A stretch of 5,339 nt of DNA, taken from contig JAKLFN010000153.1 in the NCBI GenBank assembly GCA_022711195.1, forward strand, positions 1 through 5,339. Reading direction: 5' to 3'. The notes beneath the pieces are model-generated. The model worked only from the letters and a program-made list of their open reading frames with translations, had not been told where the DNA came from and searched no databases. The DNA is from Bacteroidota bacterium. Lineage in GTDB: Bacteria > Bacteroidota > Bacteroidia > Bacteroidales > VadinHA17. This document shows, piece by piece, positions 1-5,339 of the stretch (position 1 is the stretch's first letter; every line of letters starts with the position of its first letter). The position numbers and the translations under genes were made by a program.

Positions 1-2
1 TA

Positions 3-59
3 GCTTCTGTATCTGACCTGATTTCTGCGGACTGGATGAACCGGCTTAATAAATTTTAA
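3..59 (+). CDS. Possible C-terminal tail of a convergent gene (5' end outside window)
   Basis: On the plus strand, frame 3 is open from the left edge to a TAA at 57-59 and reads ASVSDLISADWMNRLNKF. The composition is protein-like and somewhat amphipathic. If real, it is the last 18 residues of a gene entering from the left, and its end overlaps the end of the barrel gene by 14 bases (46-59), tail to tail. An open run of this length is common by chance, and no family can be named. No shared bidirectional hairpin terminator is seen, only an AT-rich stretch at about 47-66. Confidence 0.35.
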   Translation, partial: ASVSDLISADWMNRLNKF

Positions 60-927
60 AAAATAATCCCAGGTTGAATATAAATCTTCCTGGATCTGAA
101 GAAGTTTCATCACTGTAAAGAGGGATTACATAACCCGGTTCTGCACTTATTGAAAATCTTCCCATATTGAATGTGACCGGTAGTCCAAAGTCAGCTTCCA
201 TGAGGCTGAATTTTGTTGTCGTTTCGGACGAACCTCCGCCACCGGATCGTCCTCGTCCAAAAGGTGGTGTTACCACAGTGGTTCCGTCTTTCATCTCTGT
301 AAGTGTTCCGAACAACAAGTTCACATATGGATCGAAAGAAAAATATGCTTTTCCATTCAGAAATTCCGGGGTTTCAAAATACCTTGAGTTTCTCAGCTGA
401 AAATATAGCCCTGATGATTCAGACAGGATTCCTCCGGCAGAAATTTTTGTGTAAAGGATCTTCCAGTCAAAACCCAGTGTTCCGTCGATATAAAAAAAGC
501 TGGTGAACAGGGTATCTGTAAGAGACTTATTTACCTGATACCGCGAGCCGCTTAATGCAATGTCGAACCACGAATTAAATGTATGATTATATGAAAGCGA
601 AAAAGAGGAAAATGAAACTAACGGATCATAAACATTAAGATGAAAAACATTAGCAGATGCATATAAAGTATTGTTGAATCCATAGGTAAGTCCTCCTGAA
701 TAATACGGTCTTCCCTGGGATAAGGAGGTCCCCATATAGATCATATTGTATCCCATACCTGCGCCTGCATAAATGCCATGCCGGGAAACAGAAGCAGAGT
801 CAGAAGCAACTTCATTACCTTTATTTATGATGTTTTCACGGGCAGATAATCCAGAGAAACAATATAAAAAGGAAAACAGGATCAAAATTCTTGTGGTCAA
901 TGTCTTCATATATCTACACATATCCAT
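46..927 (-). CDS. Predicted outer-membrane beta-barrel protein, family not recognised
   Basis: Up to 293 residues from ATG 927. The ATG at 909 (Met7) is the likelier start, because it gives a standard signal peptide (MKTLTTRILILFSFLYCF, then GLSA with cleavage near residue 29) and removes an odd MDMCRY leader. No Shine-Dalgarno sequence is seen before either. The mature part is rich in Gly, Ser, Tyr and Phe. It has repeated alternating-hydrophobic strands, for example GIYAGAGMGYNMIYMG (51-66), YSGGLTYGFNNTLYASANVF (76-95), FDIALSGSRY (121-130), FSISAEPGYVIPL (258-270), and a last strand RFIFNLGLFFKIY ending in an aromatic residue, as typical for BAM-assembled barrels. Roughly 10-12 strands seem possible. 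A likely loop at 219-238 (VTPP, then GRGRSGGGGSS) is low-complexity. No peptidase or OmpA-like domain is visible. It follows the GH2 gene after 44 bases and may be on the same transcript. The outer-membrane location is inferred from composition and ends; the function is unknown. Confidence 0.75.
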   Translation of the reverse strand: MDMCRYMKTLTTRILILFSFLYCFSGLSARENIINKGNEVASDSASVSRHGIYAGAGMGYNMIYMGTSLSQGRPYYSGGLTYGFNNTLYASANVFHLNVYDPLVSFSSFSLSYNHTFNSWFDIALSGSRYQVNKSLTDTLFTSFFYIDGTLGFDWKILYTKISAGGILSESSGLYFQLRNSRYFETPEFLNGKAYFSFDPYVNLLFGTLTEMKDGTTVVTPPFGRGRSGGGGSSETTTKFSLMEADFGLPVTFNMGRFSISAEPGYVIPLYSDETSSDPGRFIFNLGLFFKIY

Positions 928-971
928 TAAAAGTAGTGTTCTGATGATGAAGAAATGATGAAAGTCAGAAC
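928..971. other. 44-base gap between GH2 and barrel genes
   Basis: This is the only intergenic gap of note inside the cluster. It has no GC-rich hairpin followed by a T run, so no intrinsic terminator for the GH2 gene is seen. On the minus strand TACTTTTA (935-928) resembles the Bacteroidota -7 box TAnnTTTG at most positions, but no TTTG-like -33 box lies at the right distance. Read-through from the GH2 gene is the simpler explanation for expression of the barrel gene. Confidence 0.4.
944..962. repeat. Short direct repeat ATGATGAA x2
   Basis: ATGATGAA occurs at 944-951 and again at 955-962, separated by GAA, so the period is 11 bases, about one helical turn. It lies in the gap between the GH2 stop and the barrel gene start. 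It could be a binding site for a regulator or simple low-complexity drift; two 8-base copies in A/G-rich sequence are weak evidence. Confidence 0.3.
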
Positions 972-3746
972 TTAAAGGTCAGTAATTAGATCTCCGATAT
1001 TCCATCCGCTCACTGATATATTCATTCTCTCAGCGTCCACATCATACAGCGGGCATGATACATCCAACTTAATCCTTTCACCAGGTGCGAGTGTAAAATA
1101 TCCTGCCGACCATAAACCGGGCAGAATCTCGGTTACACCGTTCATCAGACGCGGACGGACAAAAAAAGCTATCTTGTCCGAATTATTTGCAATCTGCAAT
1201 GTCAATCTTATTCCAGTTTTCTCCTTCTCCTTTTTAAGCACTGTGGTAGTTAGTTTTGTCTCCGGCAGGTTGTTCAGCTGTTTAAAATCGTTATCTGCAG
1301 AGAGCCAGTAGACATTGTGTGACACAATGTTTCCGGAAGCATTTTTCAGATTAAGGACCACGAACACAACGCCAGTTGAATTCTTGAGAACTTTTTCAAC
1401 TGACGATGTCTCCTTTACTTCAGTGGGTCCGATTTCAAAATAAGCCTCTTCGCTGAAGAGCAACCTGGAATCTGTGTCAAAAACCCGGACTGTAGCAGTG
1501 AGGTCATCAGCCGGTTTATATTTCCGGTTAATTACCGTGACTTTCAGGTTATTAAGATTAAGCTGAATATGAAGAGGTTCGCATGCATTCTGCATGAAGT
1601 AATAACCGGCATTTGTCTGCAGGTACCAGTCGTACACCTGCCATACAACGCTTGGAAATGCTGCATTAAGCTTCCATAGCATTACTCCTCCAATATCATT
1701 GAGTTTATGCCCCGCTGCCTCAAAGATTCCCTGGTATGCAGTGGCATTCATCAGCTGCATCTTATTGCAGAAATCTTCCATCGATGATGGCTCACCATAT
1801 CTCTTTACCATCTCTTTATAATAGAGGTCCCATTTACCGTTTCCGGTAGCGGCATCATGATACCCCCATGAATGGTTCAGCGGGAAGGGAAGGGACTGAT
1901 CCCATACCAGGTTTGGTATAATCCGCGGAAGGATATCCCATGTTACCATTGAGGGAATACCAGTTTCATCTTTAAATACCCAGTCGCGGCCGTCGGCAGC
2001 TCTTTTATAATAGCTTGCCGGATCCTGCCAGGTATAAGGTCCACCGCTGTAGACGCCGGCAGGAAGATTGTCGGGCCATGATCCCGGCCATCCTTCCGGA
2101 AGCCTGGCAAAACCTGATGAGCTCGGTATAAAGGGTCTGGTCCCGTCATGTTCTATAATGCTGTTTCGCATGAAATCGTACAACTCCCTGCGGGCATGAC
2201 CTTCATTCCCGCCTGTCCAGACAAGAAGGCTTGGATGGTTTCTGATCCTTCTGATAGTGCTTAAAACGTTCTTTTTAAATACTTCTCCATCCAGGGGCCA
2301 GTCGGGTGATCCCTTGAATTCGCCCTGGGTATCTCCGGTGATCCAGAAATCGGACCACACCAGCATACCATAACGGTCTGCAGCATCCCAGAATTCATCA
2401 CATGGAGTTACTCCTCCTCCCCATATTCTTACCAGGTTGATATTTGCATTTCGGCACAGTCGGAATTCATTTTCATATCTTAATGAATCCCTGTTCAGCA
2501 GCATATCAGGCACCCAGGCTCCTCCGGTAATGTGTATACGCTTACCATTAACATAAAAATCGCGACGGTAGGTTCCGTCTGCAGTTACCGCCTTTGTTGA
2601 AACTGTCCTTATTCCAAACAGGAATGTTGTATCGTCCATCATAATATCACCCGTCTTATACTGAAGACGGATACGATAAAGGTCAGGTCTGCCATACCCG
2701 TTAGGCCACCAGAGAGCAGGTTTTTTTATTATCAGCTCACTGGTATTGGTACCATTAAGATCGATTTCTGAATATCCATCGGCAGGAATATTTACACTTC
2801 GTGAAAATCTTATAGCTCTTCCTTTAAAATTTTCAGGAGAAACGGTAACGAGCAGCGATCCTGAGACGTCTGAATTACTATGGTTCTGCAATTTTAGGTT
2901 TAGTGAAAGTGTTGCTCTCGAGGTGTCGGGAAAAGAGGGAAGCTCTGTAACCAGTTTGGGTGAGCTGATAGTAACAGCTCCCGATGTGCGCAGGTATACA
3001 GGCAGCCAGATCCCGATATTCCGGTCGCGCACCGGAGGAATCCAGTCCCAGCCTGCAGAACAGAGCATGGTTACATTCTTCCCGATATCTCCTGTAGGCC
3101 CGCCGTTAGCATAAAAATCACCAAAAGCTTCGAGTTGTTCGGCGGCAGGCAATCCGGGATAATCGAGAGGGTAAATCTTAACGGCCAGAGCATTATTCCC
3201 TCCTGCAATAATATGTGAAGAGATGTCGAGGCTGTATTCGGCAAACATGCCTGCCATTGTTGTTGAATCGGCAACCTGTTTGCCGTTTACCCATACGGCT
3301 GCCCTGTAGTTTATACCTTTGAATATCAGCTGAAAGTGTCTTCCGCGATCCGATGCGGGAACTTCAAATAGAGTACGATACCAATAAGGTTTCTTCCAGG
3401 GATTTGGTTCCCCGGCCAGATGGCTGTATTTCTCAAGACTGTATTGCCTATTGAACTCATCGGATGCATCCGGGATAAGCATATTATTGAGTCCCTGGTA
3501 TGGATCAGGATAGACACCATTTGATACCAGACCTGACAGTACTGTACATGGAACCCTTACTGGAAACCAGTAGACCGGAGAGCTGTAGCCGGGTGAAGAA
3601 ATTACCTCACCGTGCTCAGATATACAGGCAGACGACTGAAGTTCGAAATCGGTAAGCTTTACCTGTTTTATCATTCCGGCCTGACCCGATGATCTTCCCT
3701 GCCATACAATAAACAGGGCCGTAATAAGCAGAATTTTATTTTTCAT
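972..3746 (-). CDS. Exported glycoside hydrolase family 2, exo-beta-glucosaminidase / endo-beta-mannosidase-like
   Basis: A 924-residue protein with a Sec signal peptide (MKNKILLITALFIVW core, cleavage probably near residue 23, no lipobox cysteine). It therefore acts in the periplasm or outside. Domains by eye: GH2 sugar-binding jelly roll at about 30-255, with VPCTVLSGLV (65-74), GVYPDPYQGLNN (77-88) and DIGKNV (220-225); Ig-like sandwich about 258-380; catalytic TIM barrel about 385-725; two C-terminal beta domains about 730-820 and 825-924. The acid/base is Glu515 in TGGNE (511-515). The nucleophile is Glu594 in KDETG (592-596), 79 residues later, as expected for clan GH-A. WWPNGYG (346-352), RIWGGG (440-445), SDFWITGD (465-472), SSMEDF (654-659) and CEPLHIQ (722-728) are hallmarks shared with CsxA-type exo-beta-D-glucosaminidases and plant endo-beta-mannosidases rather than LacZ. 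It should release beta-linked glucosamine or mannose from glycans; the exact substrate is not decided. The start ATG at 3746 has no Shine-Dalgarno and lies inside the end of the antiporter gene. Length is complete and no frameshift is seen. Confidence 0.92.
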   Translation of the reverse strand: MKNKILLITALFIVWQGRSSGQAGMIKQVKLTDFELQSSACISEHGEVISSPGYSSPVYWFPVRVPCTVLSGLVSNGVYPDPYQGLNNMLIPDASDEFNRQYSLEKYSHLAGEPNPWKKPYWYRTLFEVPASDRGRHFQLIFKGINYRAAVWVNGKQVADSTTMAGMFAEYSLDISSHIIAGGNNALAVKIYPLDYPGLPAAEQLEAFGDFYANGGPTGDIGKNVTMLCSAGWDWIPPVRDRNIGIWLPVYLRTSGAVTISSPKLVTELPSFPDTSRATLSLNLKLQNHSNSDVSGSLLVTVSPENFKGRAIRFSRSVNIPADGYSEIDLNGTNTSELIIKKPALWWPNGYGRPDLYRIRLQYKTGDIMMDDTTFLFGIRTVSTKAVTADGTYRRDFYVNGKRIHITGGAWVPDMLLNRDSLRYENEFRLCRNANINLVRIWGGGVTPCDEFWDAADRYGMLVWSDFWITGDTQGEFKGSPDWPLDGEVFKKNVLSTIRRIRNHPSLLVWTGGNEGHARRELYDFMRNSIIEHDGTRPFIPSSSGFARLPEGWPGSWPDNLPAGVYSGGPYTWQDPASYYKRAADGRDWVFKDETGIPSMVTWDILPRIIPNLVWDQSLPFPLNHSWGYHDAATGNGKWDLYYKEMVKRYGEPSSMEDFCNKMQLMNATAYQGIFEAAGHKLNDIGGVMLWKLNAAFPSVVWQVYDWYLQTNAGYYFMQNACEPLHIQLNLNNLKVTVINRKYKPADDLTATVRVFDTDSRLLFSEEAYFEIGPTEVKETSSVEKVLKNSTGVVFVVLNLKNASGNIVSHNVYWLSADNDFKQLNNLPETKLTTTVLKKEKEKTGIRLTLQIANNSDKIAFFVRPRLMNGVTEILPGLWSAGYFTLAPGERIKLDVSCPLYDVDAERMNISVSGWNIGDLITDL
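3736..3746 (-). other. 11-base antiporter stop / GH2 start overlap
   Basis: Read on the minus strand, AATGAAAAATAA contains the GH2 start (ATG AAA AAT) and, one frame over, the last codons of the antiporter (GAA AAA TAA). No purine-rich ribosome site precedes the ATG; the upstream bases read AATCAAACGGCA. The overlap supports translational coupling, with ribosomes that finish the antiporter starting the hydrolase. It also makes a separate promoter directly before the GH2 gene unlikely. That the two reading frames overlap is seen directly; the coupling is inferred. Confidence 0.75.
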
Positions 3747-4950
3747 TGCCGTTTGATTTATTCGAAAATGCCAGACCAGTGCTATCCTTCTTGTATATTA
3801 TGTTCCCAAAAGTCAATACAACGATGCTCATAAGGATCACGAGGGTGATCAGCTCCTCACTAATAGCTGAAATTCTGGCCGAAGCCGGAATGCTGATAAA
3901 CAGAAGTATTGTAATGAGGCCCCTGGGTGCAAAGAAAAGCAATGGTATGGCTGGCTTTCTGAGTATCAGAACTATATAAATGTACCTGAGAATAAAGATG
4001 CCTGCTGTGACAAGTGCTGCGATATATAAATTATTGAGGCTGAATAAACCGTCGATCTTTGTATAATATCCGAAGATCAGAAAAAAGAAAGAGCGTACAA
4101 GAAATGTCAGTTCTGAAAGTATTGTCTTAAAGGAACTGATGTCGTTCCTGAATTTTTCGAAATCGACGATCTTTTTTACCGGAGTATTTTCGAGAAGAGT
4201 GCTGTTAGAGAGAATGAGTCCGAAAGTAAGGACAAGCAGAAGCGCAGGAAGGTGAGCAAGCTTGGCAAGTGCATAAACAAGCACCACCGAGGTCATAATA
4301 ATAACATAGTTGATGTGGTAGGTAATTTTGTGAAGAAGTATAGCCAGAACAGAAGTTGTAAGCAGAGCAATTATAACTGTCAGCACTGTATTGAAGGTGA
4401 GATTTAATACTCCTGCCATCACCGAACCCTGGCTGATCACTATGAAATCGAAAACAATAATGCCGATGATGTCGGAAAATGAGCTCTCATAAACCACAAA
4501 TTCCTTTTCTTCAGGTTTAAGAAGAGATGCTGCTGAGATAGCAACAGCGCTGCTTATAATTGCTAAAGGTATTGAATTAAGAATAGCTGTCCGGACAGGA
4601 ATCTGGTCAATCCTGACTAAAATGAAAGACATGATGGCAGTAAAGAGAGCAAATAATATGAAGGCCGATGAGACAGATTTTATTATCAGTCCTTTCTTTC
4701 CCTTTTCGATCTTCAGGTCAAGGCTCGCTTCAAGAACTATCATTATCAGTCCCAGGGTTCCTATAACCGGAAGCAGCGGACGAAGGTTAGGGATCATGAT
4801 ATTCAGACTCTGTGAAATAATCTGGATCAGAATCCCAAGGAGAATAAGAAGGATCACACCCGGGACTTTGGAGTATCTTGCCGTAATATCAAAAAGATAA
4901 GACAGGATCACCAGGATACAAAGAATCAGAATTACTAGGTTAGTCATCAT
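3736..4950 (-). CDS. Cation:proton antiporter (CPA superfamily, Na+/H+ exchanger fold)
   Basis: This is a 404-residue inner-membrane protein, very hydrophobic throughout, with about 12-13 predicted membrane helices by eye (roughly 4-20, 30-47, 55-75, 88-112, 120-145, 155-174, 184-208, 211-231, 233-249, 279-297, 306-331, 334-356, 363-385). The length fits a transport core without the C-terminal RCK/TrkA domain found in Kef proteins. The ion-site motif ESSFSD (155-160) aligns with the ES-x-x-ND motif of NhaP-type proteins, keeping Glu155 and Asp160. APRGL (341-345) matches the conserved Pro-Arg-Gly late in CPA1 proteins. LEASLDL (73-79) matches the usual GLE helix end. The family exchanges Na+ or K+ for H+ in pH and salt homeostasis; which ion is used here is unknown. 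The start is ATG at 4950 with a second ATG as codon 2. Only a weak A-rich AAAGAA precedes it, overlapping the stop of the phosphatase gene. Its 3' end overlaps the GH2 gene by 11 bases, so the two are translationally adjacent. Confidence 0.9.
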   Translation of the reverse strand: MMTNLVILILCILVILSYLFDITARYSKVPGVILLILLGILIQIISQSLNIMIPNLRPLLPVIGTLGLIMIVLEASLDLKIEKGKKGLIIKSVSSAFILFALFTAIMSFILVRIDQIPVRTAILNSIPLAIISSAVAISAASLLKPEEKEFVVYESSFSDIIGIIVFDFIVISQGSVMAGVLNLTFNTVLTVIIALLTTSVLAILLHKITYHINYVIIMTSVVLVYALAKLAHLPALLLVLTFGLILSNSTLLENTPVKKIVDFEKFRNDISSFKTILSELTFLVRSFFFLIFGYYTKIDGLFSLNNLYIAALVTAGIFILRYIYIVLILRKPAIPLLFFAPRGLITILLFISIPASARISAISEELITLVILMSIVVLTFGNIIYKKDSTGLAFSNKSNGNEK

Positions 4951-4957
4951 CCATTCT

Positions 4958-5339
4958 TTAGATCATGTCAAGTATCGGACTGAAGCTTTTCTCGTTGATT
5001 ATTTTGTCAGCGACATAATTAAGATATTTATTCTCGGAGCAGAATGAGATACCGAGACCGCTCTCCTTTACCAGGCAAAAATCATTTTCGCTGTCGCCGA
5101 CAGATATGATGTTTTTAATATCGACATTATATTTATCAGCAAGCTGGTACAATACATTTGATTTACAGAAGTCGTGGTTGCATCTGCTCCGTTCAGTTCT
5201 GAGGAAAGCTGACGGCACCTTTACCTCACCGGTGGCAATGCTTTTTGAGAATTCCAGCTCATTTGCTACTGAAAAATCGAGACCAAGCTTATTTTTCAGA
5301 TGATTTGTTACTACATCATAGCTGTCGCTTATTATCCCC
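4958..5339 (-). CDS. SerB-like HAD-superfamily phosphatase, C-terminal part (5' end outside window)
   Basis: The frame is open from the right edge (first full codon 5338-5336) to a TAA at 4960-4958. This gives 126 residues with no start in view. A GTG at 5218 is internal, because the conserved sequence continues upstream of it. Numbering from the edge, HAD motif II is GIIS (Ser4). A SerB-like TGEV follows at 36-39, the motif III lysine is Lys59 in CNHDFCKS, and motif IV is GDSENDF at 81-87 with Mg-binding Asp82 and Asp86. GLGISF (94-99) and the terminal ILDMI also match the phosphoserine phosphatase pattern. The motif I DxDxT nucleophile lies off the window. The family removes phosphate from small metabolites in the cytoplasm. 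Phosphoserine is one candidate, but Ser-Asp-Ser-Tyr replaces the usual Ser-Gly-Gly-Phe of SerB, so the substrate is left open. It ends 7 bases before the antiporter gene and is probably cotranscribed with it. The HAD class is firm; the exact reaction is not. Confidence 0.85.
   Translation of the reverse strand, partial: GIISDSYDVVTNHLKNKLGLDFSVANELEFSKSIATGEVKVPSAFLRTERSRCNHDFCKSNVLYQLADKYNVDIKNIISVGDSENDFCLVKESGLGISFCSENKYLNYVADKIINEKSFSPILDMI

Noticed and set aside
1..66. Bidirectional terminator at the end of the barrel gene
   Set aside because: The stretch is AT-rich but has no GC-containing stem and loop that I can pair.
167..506. Plus-strand frames opposite the barrel gene
   Set aside because: They are two overlapping short frames antisense to a good signal-peptide protein; the proline-rich part simply mirrors the Gly-rich loop codons.
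928..935. Bacteroidota -7 promoter box before the barrel gene
   Set aside because: TACTTTTA lacks the final G of TAnnTTTG, and no -33 TTTG is found at the expected distance, so I do not call a promoter.
2746..3114. Plus-strand frame of 122 codons inside the GH2 gene
   Set aside because: It lies wholly antisense to strongly conserved GH2 sequence and has no recognisable motif or start signal.
4622..4900. Plus-strand frame of 92 codons inside the antiporter gene
   Set aside because: It is an antisense shadow of hydrophobic membrane helices; its run of Arg and Ile residues is what reverse reading of Leu/Ile-rich codons gives.
4958..5218. A separate 86-residue gene starting at GTG 5218
   Set aside because: The HAD pattern (motif II GIIS, then TGEV) continues in frame upstream of the GTG to the window edge, so this is the tail of a longer gene.

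Overview
This window looks like a piece of a Bacteroidota (Bacteroidales-type) chromosome. That is inferred from several things: moderate-to-low GC, near absence of Shine-Dalgarno sequences before the starts, an outer-membrane beta-barrel protein ending in an aromatic residue, and a secreted GH2 enzyme with close neighbours among Bacteroidota glycan degraders. No rRNA, tRNA, mobile element, CRISPR array or long repeat was seen.

Layout, in order of transcription (all four recognisable genes are on the minus strand, so read right to left). (1) At 5339-4958 lies the C-terminal two thirds or so of a SerB-like HAD phosphatase, cut by the right edge. (2) After 7 bases comes a 404-residue cation:proton antiporter (4950-3736). 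(3) Overlapping its stop by 11 bases is a 924-residue exported glycoside hydrolase family 2 enzyme (3746-972). It belongs to the exo-beta-glucosaminidase / endo-beta-mannosidase branch and both catalytic glutamates are visible. (4) After a 44-base gap comes an unrecognised outer-membrane beta-barrel-like protein (927 or 909 to 46). At the extreme left edge a short plus-strand reading frame (3-59) may be the tail of a convergent gene that overlaps the barrel gene tail to tail.

The spacing argues for one transcript covering at least the first three genes. No common pathway is obvious. The GH2 enzyme should act outside the cytoplasm on beta-linked amino-sugar or mannose residues, and the barrel protein sits in the outer membrane, so these two could share a glycan-related or envelope role. 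The antiporter (inner membrane) and the phosphatase (cytoplasm) look like housekeeping or stress functions that share the transcript. No SusC/SusD pair or regulator is in view, so this is not a recognisable polysaccharide utilisation locus.

The points most worth a second look are the mixed CPA1/CPA2 ion-site motifs of the antiporter, a Cys-Asn-His-Asp-Phe-Cys-Lys motif at the motif III lysine of the phosphatase, the substrate of the GH2 enzyme, and the orphan barrel protein with a Gly/Arg-rich loop. I see no convincing wholly new system here.
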